Positions 18,105-26,748 of a stretch of 64,000 nt of DNA are shown in pieces. A program made the position numbers and the translations under genes. Where the stretch lies: assembly GCF_001013905.1 (NCBI RefSeq), contig NZ_LN831790.1:806001-870000 (forward strand), written 5' to 3'. This DNA comes from Streptomyces leeuwenhoekii. Lineage in GTDB: Bacteria > Actinomycetota > Actinomycetes > Streptomycetales > Streptomycetaceae. The number at the start of each line of letters is the position of its first letter. Positions within the stretch are counted from its first letter, which is position 1. The notes below the pieces were generated by a model that saw only the letters and a program-made list of their open reading frames with translations, ran no database searches and was not told where the DNA came from.

Positions 18105-18989
18105 GTGCAGTTCCAGCAGCTCCAGTACTTCGTGGCGGTCGCCGAGACCCGGCACTTCACCCGGGCCGCCGATCTGGTCCATGTCGCCCAGCCGTCGCTG
18201 TCGCAGCAGATCAAGGCGCTGGAGCGGGAGCTGGGCGCCGATCTGTTCCTCAGGGCGCGCGGCAACATCACGCTGACCGACGCCGGGGAGGCGCTGCTGC
18301 CGCTGGCCCGGCGCATACTCGCCGACGCGGACACGGCCCGGCACGAGGTGCAGGAACTGGTGCAGCTACGCCGGGGCCGGGTCAGGCTGGGCGCCACGCC
18401 GAGCCTGTGCACGGGCCTGCTCCCGGACGTGCTGCGCGCGTTCCACGACCGCTACCCCGGGATCCGGTTGCTGATCGAGGAGGGCGGCTCCCATGATCTG
18501 GTGCGGGAGCTGGCCCGCGGCGCCCTCGACCTGGCGCTGGTCGTGCTGCCGCTGCCGACCCCGGCGCCCGCGCTGACGACGGTGGAGCTGCTGCGCGAGG
18601 ACCTGGTGGTGGTCTCGTCACCGGAGGCTCCCCGGCCCGGCGGGGGGCGGCGCACCGTGCGCGTGGCCGATCTGGAGGGCGAGCGTCTGGTGATGTTCCG
18701 GCACGGCTACGACCTGCGGGAGCTGACCGTGGCGGCGTGCCGGGCGGAGGGGTTCGACCCGGACTTCGCGGTGGAGGGCGGCGAGATGGACGCCGTGCTG
18801 GGCTTCGTCCGGGCGGGCCTCGGGGTGGCGGTCGTACCGCGCATGGTGGCGGCCCGGTCCGGGCGCGGACTGCGGGTCACGCCGCTGGCCCGCCCGGGCC
18901 TGCACCGCACGATCGCGCTGGCCCACCGCAGCGATGTGGCACCGCCCCGGGCGGCCCGGGAACTGCAGCGGATGCTGCTGGAGCGGTGA
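18105..18989 (+). CDS. LysR-family transcriptional regulator
   Basis: 294 residues from GTG at 18105. N-terminal winged helix 'QFQQLQYFVAVAETRHFTRAADLVHVAQPSLSQQIKALERELG' (1-60) and effector domain from about 90. Divergent from sdhC with 84 bp between starts. By neighbourhood it may govern the succinate dehydrogenase operon, but LysR genes often regulate other targets too. The ligand is unknown. No target genes other than sdhCAB or itself are suggested locally. Confidence 0.93.
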   Translation: MQFQQLQYFVAVAETRHFTRAADLVHVAQPSLSQQIKALERELGADLFLRARGNITLTDAGEALLPLARRILADADTARHEVQELVQLRRGRVRLGATPSLCTGLLPDVLRAFHDRYPGIRLLIEEGGSHDLVRELARGALDLALVVLPLPTPAPALTTVELLREDLVVVSSPEAPRPGGGRRTVRVADLEGERLVMFRHGYDLRELTVAACRAEGFDPDFAVEGGEMDAVLGFVRAGLGVAVVPRMVAARSGRGLRVTPLARPGLHRTIALAHRSDVAPPRAARELQRMLLER

Positions 18990-19390
18990 GCGGCGGCCGC
19001 ACGCCGGGCGTGCGCGGCGCGGGCGGCCCGGCGCGGCGCACGACCGGCCGGAGGCGCGGCCCCGCTCGGCCGCCCGCGCACCCCGCGCCCGGCGACACGC
19101 CCCCGCACTCCCGACGGCTCGGCCGGGGCCGGACGGCGGTCCTCGCATAGCCTCGCGCCGTGAGCGAGGAGCAGTACACGAGGCGCGGGACGACGCGCAG
19201 GTGCCGGGCGGCGATCGGGGCCCGCGGCGCGGACCGGGCGGGCCGCCGCCCTCCCCCGCGGGCGCCGGCCGGGGTCGCCGGGGGCGCATGGCAGGCGCCC
19301 GAGGCCCCCGGCCCCTCGGGCGTCGCCTCCTCCAAGCGGCGGTGGGCGCCGGGGAGCGGCCCCGTCAGGGCCGTCCCGGCGCAGGCCGGG
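18990..19390. other. Intergenic, no gene called
   Basis: Very GC-rich (about 80%). The frame from a GTG at 19160 has no convincing domain and merges into antisense of rmdA, so it is not called. CCCGGC (19375-19380) pairs with GCCGGG (19385-19390) around GCAG directly at the rmdA stop and may act as a terminator stem for that gene. Confidence 0.5.
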
Positions 19391-21535
19391 TCATCCCGTC
19401 GCGTCCACCAGCGTCAGCTCGTGGAGCCGCTCCGGGGGGCCGGGGCGGGCGTAGTACCAGCCCTGGGCCGTGTCGCAGCCCAGTACCTTCAGCTGCTCGG
19501 CCTGGGCGCCGGTCTCCACGCCCTCCACGGTGACCGCGAGGTCCAGGCTGTGCGCCAGCGAGACGATCCCCTCGACGATCTTCAGATCGACGGGGTCGGC
19601 GGGGAACTGCTGCATGCCCCGGGTGAAGGAACGGTCCAGCTTGAGGATGCTCACCGGCAGCCGGCGCAGGTTGGCGAGGTTGGAGTAACCGGTGCCGAAG
19701 TCGTCCAGGGCGATGTCGACGCCCATGTCCGCCAGTCTGCGCAGCGGCTTGAGCAGGTCGTCGTCCGCGCCGATCAGCGCCGACTCCGTCACCTCCAGGC
19801 ACAGGGCGTCGGGCTCGACGCCCGCCCGTTCCAGGATGTCGACGGTGTCCCGGACCAGGCCGGGGTCGGTCAGTTGGCACGGTGAGAGGTTGACGTTGAT
19901 GCGCAGCGGTGCGGAGCCGCGGTCCGCGCCGCAGATCTCGCGCCACTGCCGGGCCTGCCGCACCGACTGCTCCAGCACCCAGCGGCCCAGGGGGACGATC
20001 AGCCCCGTGTGCTCGGCGAGCGGGATGAACCGGTCGGGGCCGAGCACGCCGTGCTGCGGGTGCAGCCAGCGCACCAGGGCCTCGGCGCCGCGCACACTGC
20101 CGTCGCCGAGGTGGACCAGCGGCTGGTACTCGATGAAGAACTCGCCCCGGTCCAGCGCCGTGGGCAGCGCGGTGGTCAGCCCGTGCCGGGTGATGGTGCG
20201 GGCGTCGGCCTCCGGGTCGGCCAGCTCGAACCGGTTGCCGCCCGCCGACTTCGCCCGGTACATGGTGATGTCGGCGCTGCGCAGCACCTCCGCCGGGCTG
20301 CGCTCCCCCGCCGGCCCCTCGACGACGCCGATGCTGCCGCGCACGGTCAGCTCCCGCCCGTCGATGCTGACCGGGGCGAGCAGCGCGTTCATGATCCGCG
20401 TGGCGAGCTCGTCGACCGCCTGCCGGGTGTCCGGGCCGGTGGTCAGCGCCACGAACTCGTCACCGCCGAGCCGGGCCACCATCTCGCCGGGCGCGGTGGC
20501 GCACGCCTGGAGCCGGTCGGCGACCTCCACGAGCAGCCGGTCGCCGGCCGCGTGCCCGAGGCTGTCGTTGACGGCCTTGAAACCGTCCAGGTCGAGGTAG
20601 CACAGGCCGAAGCGCTGGCCCGGCCCGGCGTTCACCGCCTTGTCCAGGCGTTCGAAGAAGAAGCTGCGGTTGGGCAGGCCGGTGAGCGCGTCGTGCGTGG
20701 CCTCGTAGCGCAGCCGCAGGTTCAGCAGCCGCCGCTCGGTGGTGTCCTCCATGAGCGCGAGCTGGTACTGCGGGTTGCCGTCCGCGTCGCGCAGCAGGGA
20801 GACGGTCAGATTGGTCCACAGGACGGTTCCGTCCGGCCGGTGGAACGCCTTCTCGACGTGGTAGTGCTCCCGGTCGCCGCGGATCAGCTCCTGGTAGAGC
20901 CGCCAGAGCTGGGGCGCGTCCTCGGCGTGGGTCCACTGGGTCACGTTGCGGCCGCGCAGCGTCTGCTCGGACACGCCGAACATGCGGGTCAGCGCGCGGT
21001 TGACCTGGAGGACGTTGCCGTCCAGGTCGGCGATGCCGATCCCTATCGCGGCGCCCTCGAAGACGGCGCGGAAGCGGGCCTCGCTGGCGTGCAGCGCCTG
21101 GGCCACCACGCCCTGGGCGCGCAGCGCGGCCTGGGCGATGGCCTCCTGCTCGGCCAGTGTCCGCTCGCGCAGCGCCTGTGCGTAGCCGGCGGCCATGGCG
21201 TGCTGCAGCCGCGCCGAGCGCGCCCGCAGGTCCTCCTGGTCGCCGTTGCCGCCGCAGTAGAGCACCAGATAGGCGTCGACGCAGTCGAGGGTCCGGCTCA
21301 GCGCCTCGGGGTCGGTGCAGTGCGCGTCGACGAGCGCGGCGCCGACCGCCCGGCCCTGGTCGGCGTCGAAGCTCCGCGCCCGCAGCGCCTCGCTCAGCCG
21401 CCGGGCCAGCGGGAGCAGTTGCTCCTCGAACTCGGGCCGGGTCGACGACGTGGTGGTCACCGGGAAGACCGCCCGGCTCCAGATCGTCGCGAACCGGCGC
21501 AGCCTGTCCTCCGGCCCGTCCGGCGCCGCGATCAC
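19391..21535 (-). CDS. rmdA: PAS-GGDEF-EAL c-di-GMP enzyme, RmdA-like
   Basis: 714 residues. An N-terminal helical region (1-145, unknown domain) precedes a PAS domain (about 150-280: SEARFRAVFEGAAIGIGIAD). The GGDEF domain follows (about 285-445, motif RLGGDEF at about 355) and then the EAL domain (about 455-705, motif EALVRW at about 485; also DDFGTGYSNL and VTVEGVE). Both catalytic motifs are intact, so it may both make and hydrolyse c-di-GMP. RmdA of S. coelicolor (SCO0928) has the same order and lies near its sdh genes. The GTG start overlaps the stop of the upstream methyltransferase (GTGA), so translation is coupled. c-di-GMP controls the transition to aerial growth in Streptomyces. 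Confidence 0.88.
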   Translation of the reverse strand: MIAAPDGPEDRLRRFATIWSRAVFPVTTTSSTRPEFEEQLLPLARRLSEALRARSFDADQGRAVGAALVDAHCTDPEALSRTLDCVDAYLVLYCGGNGDQEDLRARSARLQHAMAAGYAQALRERTLAEQEAIAQAALRAQGVVAQALHASEARFRAVFEGAAIGIGIADLDGNVLQVNRALTRMFGVSEQTLRGRNVTQWTHAEDAPQLWRLYQELIRGDREHYHVEKAFHRPDGTVLWTNLTVSLLRDADGNPQYQLALMEDTTERRLLNLRLRYEATHDALTGLPNRSFFFERLDKAVNAGPGQRFGLCYLDLDGFKAVNDSLGHAAGDRLLVEVADRLQACATAPGEMVARLGGDEFVALTTGPDTRQAVDELATRIMNALLAPVSIDGRELTVRGSIGVVEGPAGERSPAEVLRSADITMYRAKSAGGNRFELADPEADARTITRHGLTTALPTALDRGEFFIEYQPLVHLGDGSVRGAEALVRWLHPQHGVLGPDRFIPLAEHTGLIVPLGRWVLEQSVRQARQWREICGADRGSAPLRINVNLSPCQLTDPGLVRDTVDILERAGVEPDALCLEVTESALIGADDDLLKPLRRLADMGVDIALDDFGTGYSNLANLRRLPVSILKLDRSFTRGMQQFPADPVDLKIVEGIVSLAHSLDLAVTVEGVETGAQAEQLKVLGCDTAQGWYYARPGPPERLHELTLVDATG

Positions 21536-22344
21536 GCTGTACGCCCCACGCCCGCGAACCCGGAGAACGCGTACGGGTCCTCGTCCTCGGGCGCCGTCTC
21601 GGGCCGCCAGTGCGGCATCGGCACCAGCCCGGGTTCCACCATGTCGTACCCCTCGAAGAACCGCGCGATCTCTTCGCGCGAGCGCATGATCAGCGGGTTG
21701 CGAATGTCCTTGTATACGTCCACCGCGCCTGCCGCCCGCTCGGGCGGCAGCGGAATTCCCTCGTACGAGGCATGGGTGAGGACGAGCAGGCTGCCGGGCG
21801 CGAGCGCGTCGCGCAGTTCGGCCACCGCTCGGTACGGGTCGTCCGCGTCTTCCACGAAGTGAAGTATGGCAACGAGGAGCAGTGCCACCGGCCGATTCAG
21901 GTCGATCAGCCGCTCCACCTGGGGACTGGTGAGGATGTCCTGCGGCTCGAGGAGGTCCCCGGCCACGACGTCCGCGTCGTCGTTGCCCTCCAGGACGGTC
22001 TGGCTGTGCGCGACCGCCACCGGGTCGTGGTCGACGTACACCACGCGGGCGCCGGGGCGGACGGCCCGGACCACCTCGTGGACGCTGCCGAAGGCCGGGA
22101 TGCCGGAGCCGATGTCCAGGAACTGGGTGACGCCCTCGTCCAGCGCGAAGCGCACCGCACGGCGCAGGAAGGCGCGGTTGGCCTGCATGATCTTGGGCAG
22201 CCCGGGCAGGAAGGCCATCGCCTTGCGGGCCGCCTCCCGGTCGACCTCGAAGTTGTGCGAACCGCCCAGGTAGAAATCGCAGATCCGGGACACGCTGGGC
22301 ACCGTGATGTCGATGCTCCGCGGAGCCCAGACGGGACGCTCCAT
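21532..22344 (-). CDS. SAM-dependent methyltransferase, DUF574 family
   Basis: 270 residues from ATG at 22344 (MERPVWAPRSID); GGAGAG lies a few bases upstream. An in-frame TTG at 22356 would add four residues and is less likely. The SAM-binding region shows 'QFLDIGSGIPAFGSVHEVVRA' and 'VVYVDHDPVAVAHSQ', and the C-terminus 'RSREEIARFFEGYDMVEPGLVP' is typical of DUF574. These proteins are highly multiplied in Streptomyces and their substrates are unknown. The gene overlaps rmdA by four bases. Its upstream leader contains an imperfect hairpin region described separately. Confidence 0.9.
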   Translation of the reverse strand: MERPVWAPRSIDITVPSVSRICDFYLGGSHNFEVDREAARKAMAFLPGLPKIMQANRAFLRRAVRFALDEGVTQFLDIGSGIPAFGSVHEVVRAVRPGARVVYVDHDPVAVAHSQTVLEGNDDADVVAGDLLEPQDILTSPQVERLIDLNRPVALLLVAILHFVEDADDPYRAVAELRDALAPGSLLVLTHASYEGIPLPPERAAGAVDVYKDIRNPLIMRSREEIARFFEGYDMVEPGLVPMPHWRPETAPEDEDPYAFSGFAGVGRTA

Positions 22345-22720
22345 CGATCTCTCCAAGGCATAGGCGATCCGGTGTTCGAGCTGAGGCTACTGATCGCCCG
22401 ACAACCGGGCGAGCAGAAACGGAAATTGACCATCCGTTACCGGTCATTGCCTGCGGCACATGCCAGCGCGCACCCCCATGCACCCGCTCTCCTCGGCCTG
22501 TTTTCCCGGGCCGCCACGGCGGCCGGGTTCCCGCCCGGAGCGAGCACGCACCAGTGCCGGGGGCGCTTCGATCGTCCGGGTCCATCTCGTACACGTGTCC
22601 TACCTCGGGCACAGGTGCCCGTACGCCGGTTAAACCATTGACCGCGAAATATCCCCCGTTCGGGGCAATGACCCGGCGCCGGAGCGTGGATCCGCTCGCC
22701 AGGCCGCATCATCTGACCTC
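22345..22720. other. Intergenic region upstream of the methyltransferase-rmdA operon
   Basis: No gene. A stem-loop TCGCCCG (22394-22400)/CGGGCGA (22406-22412) with an ACAAC loop lies about 50-70 nt upstream of the methyltransferase start and may sit in the 5' leader. The region is comparatively AT-rich around 22415-22445 and 22630-22670, as expected for divergent promoters. Confidence 0.45.
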
Positions 22721-23375
22721 GTGCATGGACCCCAAGCGAGCCTCTCCGCCCCCGCCGGACGCCTGTTGGCCCTGGTGACGCTCACGTTCGCGCTCGTCGG
22801 GGCACCGGCCGGCGCGGCGCGTGCCGACGCCTGCGCACACGCCCGCGTCTCGAACGCCCCGGGCGGCAGCGTGTCGGCGGCGGGCTCCGGTGGGGAGTCC
22901 TGGCCCACCTTCCCGCCGTGCCCCGCACCCACGACGACACCCGCCCCGCCTCCGACGCCACCGAAACCCTCACCACCGAAGCCCCCACCGCCGCCACCGT
23001 CCCCACCGCCGCCCTCACCCTCCCCACCGCCGGAACCGCCACCCTCACCCTCCCCACCGCCGGAACCGTCGGCTCCGCCGCCGCCGAGGGCGACACCGGA
23101 GCCCAAGCCTCCGCCTCCGCCGCGGCCGCGCCTGCCGCGGCCGCCCGGTCCGGCCCACTCCCCCGCCCCAGCCGCCCGCGGCCCCCGGCCCCGCACCGGC
23201 GCCCACGCCGTCGGCCACTCCCGCACCCCGCCCGTCCCTGACGCCGGTCCACTACCCGCGCCACCGCGCCCAGGCGCCCCGGCGGCCCGCGCGCAACGCC
23301 CCCTCGCCGCTGTACTTCGTCCTGCTCATCACGGTGCCCGCGGTGATCGCCGTCGCCGCACTGCGTCCGCGCTGA
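22721..23375 (+). pseudogene. Secreted Pro-rich membrane-anchored protein, frame broken near 23150
   Basis: A GTG at 22721 opens a signal peptide (RLLALVTLTFALVGAPAGAARA) and about 90 residues of Pro-rich sequence (PSPPPEP-type), consistent to about nt 23150. Beyond that this frame loses sense. The frame starting at a multiple of three continues instead with Pro-rich sequence and then SPLYFVLLITVPAVIAVAAL plus RPR and a stop at 23375, a perfect C-terminal anchor. The two parts fit one protein interrupted by a +1 shift in a C/G-rich run: extracellular Pro-rich stalk and a single anchor helix. Possible causes are a true frameshift, an assembly error or length variation in a homopolymer. Confidence 0.6.
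23012..23071 (+). repeat. Two tandem 30-bp units in the Pro-rich stalk
   Basis: A 27-bp stretch starting CCCTCACCCTCCCCACCGCC is identical at 23012-23038 and 23042-23068; period 30 bp. Encodes two copies of a 10-residue P/S/E unit (PSPSPPPEPP). Such repeats readily change in number and set stalk length. Confidence 0.8.
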
Positions 23376-23399
23376 CGCACCGACCCCTGGAGGAACCTC

Positions 23400-24164
23400 T
23401 TGGCGGAATGGCTTGTTCTCACCCTCGCGATGGCGGCCGCCTGTGCCGTGGTGGTCGTCATCACCTTCGTACGGCACCGCACGGCGTCGGACGACGACGA
23501 CCCCAGCGAGACCCCGGACGTCATCGAGTACATGACCATGTGGATCGGTGTGGTGTACGCCATCGTCCTGGGCCTGGCGATCGCCGGTGTCTGGGAGGCG
23601 CGCAGCGCGGCCCAGGACCACGTCCAGGCGGAGGCCGTGGCGCTGCACGAGATCTCCGAGCGGGTCCGGGTCTATCCGCCCGAGGTCCGTGACCGTATCC
23701 GGGACGATGTCAACACCTATGTCGGACACGTCGTCACCACCGAGTGGAAGGTCATGTCCGACGAGGGCCGGATCACCGAGCGGGGCACCGCTCTCCTCGA
23801 CCGCGTCCGCGCGGCCGTCACCGACTACGAGCCGCGGACCGACTTCGAAGCCCAGGCGTACCAGCCACTGGTCGATCAGGTGGCCGCGGCTGACCAGGCT
23901 CGCGCCGCACGCGCCGACTCCATCGGGGCGACCATGCCGGGCGTGGTGTGGTTCGGGCTGATCATCGGCGCCGTGGTCACGGTGGGCATGATCTTCGCCC
24001 TGCAGATCCGGCGAACGCCCCGGGAAATGGTCCTCGCCGGACTGTTCTCCGCCCTGATCGCCTTCCTCCTCTTCCTCATCTGGGACTTCGACGCGCCGTA
24101 CAGCCGCGGCATCGCCGCGTCGACGGACCCGTTCCTGACCCTCTTCCCGCATCTCGACGGCTGA
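23400..24164 (+). CDS. DUF4239 (bestrophin-like) membrane protein
   Basis: 254 residues from TTG at 23400 with GGAGGAA eight bases upstream. Helix 1 about 3-22 (VLTLAMAAACAVVVVITFV) and helix 2 about 50-66 (WIGVVYAIVLGLAIAGV) are followed by a large soluble loop (about 67-175) with 'EAVALHEISERVRVYP' and 'EWKVMSDEG', then two C-terminal helices (about 180-205 and 212-232). This plan (helix pair, alpha loop, helix pair) is DUF4239, also called bestrophin-like; function is unknown but a channel role has been suggested. It follows the frameshifted Pro-rich gene by 24 bp on the same strand, so they may be cotranscribed. Confidence 0.8.
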   Translation: MAEWLVLTLAMAAACAVVVVITFVRHRTASDDDDPSETPDVIEYMTMWIGVVYAIVLGLAIAGVWEARSAAQDHVQAEAVALHEISERVRVYPPEVRDRIRDDVNTYVGHVVTTEWKVMSDEGRITERGTALLDRVRAAVTDYEPRTDFEAQAYQPLVDQVAAADQARAARADSIGATMPGVVWFGLIIGAVVTVGMIFALQIRRTPREMVLAGLFSALIAFLLFLIWDFDAPYSRGIAASTDPFLTLFPHLDG

Positions 24165-24226
24165 CCCGGGCGCGACGGCCGGGCACATCCCGCCACACGG
24201 CCGTCCCCGGCCGCCGCGCCCGGGTC
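24163..24226. terminator. Long nested stem between convergent genes
   Basis: GACCCGGGCGCG (24163-24174) pairs perfectly with CGCGCCCGGGTC (24215-24226), a 12-bp stem. Inside it ACGGCC (24175-24180) pairs with GGCCGT (24199-24204). The outer stem overlaps the DUF4239 stop. It probably ends both this gene and the convergent gene at 24259. Confidence 0.65.
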
Positions 24227-24258
24227 CTCCGAGCGGCTCCGCACGCCTGCCGGCGGGG

Positions 24259-24744
24259 TCAGATGCGCTTCTCGGCCCGGCGGCGCATCCAGAACAGACC
24301 GCCTCCGGCGACGGCAGCGACGACCAGCCCGCCCCCGATGGCGATGTCGGCCGGGGTCGCTCCGCTGGAGCTGCTGCCGCCGATGCCACCGCGGACACCG
24401 CCGATGACGGTGAAGGCCGCCGGTCGGGTCAGGGTCCTGCCGGAGCAGTTGACCGTGATGTCGTACGAGCCCGGGCGGGCGTCCCGCTTGATGGTGGCGA
24501 CGCCCCTGGAGGTCTGGTTGGCACCCCTGACCGGAGTCAGATGGGTGGTCGAGAAGGCACGGGAGGTCATCGTGCCGCCGCGCGGGCAGCCGTCGACGGT
24601 GACGGTGAGCTGCCCGCCGCGGGCGATGACGCTGGGCAGGGCGACGATGTTGCTCGGCGTGTCCCACGCGGCTGCGGTGGGGGCGGCGAGCCCGAGGACG
24701 GCGACCGCGGCTCCGGCGGCCGCCAGGGCACGAGAGTTACGCAT
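24259..24744 (-). CDS. Secreted protein with C-terminal membrane anchor
   Basis: 161 residues from ATG at 24744. Signal peptide (RALAAAGAAVAVLGLAAPTAAA, cleaved near A26) and an immunoglobulin-like extracellular region (PSVIARGGQLTVTVDGCPRG...GRPGSYDITVNCSGRTL, two Cys) are followed by a Ser/Gly linker (GGSSSSG), one C-terminal helix (DIAIGGGLVVAAVAGGGLFWM) and a short RRRAEKR cytoplasmic tail. That architecture resembles sortase substrates, but no LPxTG-like motif precedes the helix, so it is probably membrane-anchored rather than sorted. It is divergent from the class F sortase gene with about 330 bp between starts. Confidence 0.7.
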   Translation of the reverse strand: MRNSRALAAAGAAVAVLGLAAPTAAAWDTPSNIVALPSVIARGGQLTVTVDGCPRGGTMTSRAFSTTHLTPVRGANQTSRGVATIKRDARPGSYDITVNCSGRTLTRPAAFTVIGGVRGGIGGSSSSGATPADIAIGGGLVVAAVAGGGLFWMRRRAEKRI

Positions 24745-25072
24745 GTGTTCCTCCGCGGAAGACGCCCCGGGACCCGTCCCCGGTCGATCGGCGAGAAAGC
24801 GTCTCCCACCAAGACCCTGAGTCGCCCCGCCCGGGGCCGCATGTCGGGGCTGGTCCGTCCCGGTGAGCACACACGCCGGGGAAAACCTCTGGTGGGGATA
24901 TCCCCGCAGGTCACGGACCGTCAGAAAGTGCCGGTGGGCAAGCGCTCGGATGGCGCAGGGAAGAGGGGCGCCACCCGTTCGCCGCCGCCCCGTCGCCGGC
25001 CGCGCGCGCCGCGCTTAGCGTTTTCCCATGCGCGACATGACACGGCGACGGCCGTGCCGAGAGGGGTGGCGA

Positions 25073-25738
25073 ATGTCTGCGTTCGAGCTGGCCGAGGAGG
25101 AGGAGCGGCAGCGCAAGCGCGCCCCCTGGGGGGTCATAGCGCTCGTCCTGCTGACCGGCCTGGCGCTGATCCGCAACGGCTCCGGTGAGTTCGACACGGG
25201 CCCGCCGCAGCCGGCGTCCGCGGCGGCCTCCGACAGCGGTGCCCTCGGTGACGCCTTCACCGCCCCGGCCCCCCGGCCGCTGCCGTACTCCGCGCCCGAC
25301 CGGGTCCGGATCCCCGCGATCCAGGTCGACGCGCCGATGATGCCGGTCGGTCTGGACGCGGACGGCTGGGTCGGCGCGCCGCCGCCGGAGGACCCGAACC
25401 TGGCCGGCTGGTTCACCGGCGCCGTCTCCCCCGGGGAGAAGGGCACCTCGGTCGTCGTGGGACACGTCGACAACACACAGGGACCCGCCGTCTTCTACGG
25501 ACTGGGCGCCCTGCGGAAGGGGAACGAGGTGGAGATCGCCCGCCAGGACGGGAAGACCGCCGTGTTCGAGATCTACGGCCTGGAGGTCTTCGAGAAGGAC
25601 GACTTCCCCGGCGACCGGGTCTACGCCTCGAAAGGCGCGCCGGAACTGCGGGTCATCACCTGCGGCGGCGGTTTCTCCGAGCAGAACGGCTACGAGGGGA
25701 ACGTCGTCGCCTTCGCCCGCATGACCGCGGTCCGCTGA
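25073..25738 (+). CDS. Class F sortase
   Basis: 221 residues from ATG at 25073, chosen because GAGGGG lies seven bases before it; an upstream in-frame ATG at 25028 would add 15 residues. Signal-anchor helix about 19-33 (WGVIALVLLTGLALI), then a sortase barrel with the catalytic His in VVVGHVDN and the catalytic Cys in VITCGGGF. Class F sortases are the actinobacterial group; known members recognise LPxTG-type motifs but many have unidentified substrates. Neighbours suggest a role in envelope display. No standard LPxTG protein is in the window. Confidence 0.87.
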   Translation: MSAFELAEEEERQRKRAPWGVIALVLLTGLALIRNGSGEFDTGPPQPASAAASDSGALGDAFTAPAPRPLPYSAPDRVRIPAIQVDAPMMPVGLDADGWVGAPPPEDPNLAGWFTGAVSPGEKGTSVVVGHVDNTQGPAVFYGLGALRKGNEVEIARQDGKTAVFEIYGLEVFEKDDFPGDRVYASKGAPELRVITCGGGFSEQNGYEGNVVAFARMTAVR

Positions 25739-25769
25739 GGCGGTCCCCGGCCGGGCGGGCGGGGACCGG

Positions 25770-26606
25770 TCAGGTGTACTGCCGGCGGGGGACGGTGAGG
25801 TGGTAGCCGGAGTCCAGCAGGCGCGGCAGATAGCGGCGCAGCGCCGTCACGCTCTGGGAGCGGTCGCCCCCGGCGTCGTGGCAGAGCACCACGACGCCGG
25901 GGCCGGCGCCGTCCTCGACCCGGTCGACGATGGTGCGGGCGCCCGGGGTGGTCCAGTCGAGGGTGTCGACGGTCCAGGCGAGGGGTTCCATGCCCAGTTC
26001 GGCGCCGAGCTGGAAGGCGGCCCGGTTCCAGGCGCCGTAGGGGGCCCGGAACCACAGGGGGCGTTCGCCGTACGCCTCCTCGATGACGTCGCTGGTGGTT
26101 TCCATCTCCCAGCGGATCCGGCGCCGGGTGAGGCGGGTGAGCAGCGGATGGGACCAGGTGTGGTTGCCGACGGCGTGCCCCTCGTCGGCCATCCGGGCCA
26201 GCAGGTCCCTGTGGGCGTCCGCCATCTCCCCGCACACGAAGAACATGGCGCGCACCTCGTACTCGGCCAGTGTGTCCAGGATGTCCGGGGTGTAGCGGGG
26301 GTCAGGTCCGTCGTCGAAGGTCAGCACCATGGTGCGGCCGCGTCCGGACACGCGCAGCAGCGGTTCACGCCGTACGGGGGGCCGGACGGGCACGGCCCGC
26401 GGCGAGCCGTAGCCGGTCAGCGGCTTGAGGCGGTAGGCGGAGGGCCGGTGCGCGCGACGGGCCGGCGGGCCCGCGACGGGGGCGGCCGGGAGGGCCGGCG
26501 CGTCCCCCGGGCCCGTGGTGAGCACACCGGCGGTGCCGGCCGCGCCCACGGCGGCGGCACCGGCGAGCAGGGCGCGGCGCCTCGTGAGCAACTGAACCTT
26601 CTTCAT
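25770..26606 (-). CDS. Exported polysaccharide deacetylase (CE4, NodB domain)
   Basis: 278 residues. Twin-arginine-like signal TRRRALLAGAAAVGAAGTAG (about 9-28), a Pro-rich linker and a NodB domain from about 88. Motif 1 TFDDGPD gives the catalytic base and metal Asp; motif 2 HTWSHPLL has the metal-binding His pair; 'WFRAPYGAWN' is motif 3, and the C-terminal 'VVLCHDAGG' completes motif 5. All catalytic residues are present. CE4 enzymes deacetylate chitin, peptidoglycan or surface polysaccharide outside the cell. Transcribed convergently with the sortase. Confidence 0.9.
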   Translation of the reverse strand: MKKVQLLTRRRALLAGAAAVGAAGTAGVLTTGPGDAPALPAAPVAGPPARRAHRPSAYRLKPLTGYGSPRAVPVRPPVRREPLLRVSGRGRTMVLTFDDGPDPRYTPDILDTLAEYEVRAMFFVCGEMADAHRDLLARMADEGHAVGNHTWSHPLLTRLTRRRIRWEMETTSDVIEEAYGERPLWFRAPYGAWNRAAFQLGAELGMEPLAWTVDTLDWTTPGARTIVDRVEDGAGPGVVVLCHDAGGDRSQSVTALRRYLPRLLDSGYHLTVPRRQYT

Positions 26607-26748
26607 GACTCATCAGTCGCCCGGCGGGCGGGCGCCGCTCCTCAGCAACACCGGTGCGGCCGCGGGAATCCACCCGCCCGGCCCAGCCCCGTCCGGCCGG
26701 GCGGCTACGGCCGGCGGGCCGGGCGGCGGCTTCCGATAGCCTCCCAGC

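Noticed and set aside
17313..18344. Longer sdhC reading upstream of [10 protein letters not shown]
   Set aside because: The extension overlaps the divergent lysR promoter and reads through the lysR start; typical SdhC begins near [10 protein letters not shown].
19160..19885. Frame from a GTG at 19160 downstream of lysR
   Set aside because: No domain or sensible composition; mostly antisense to rmdA.
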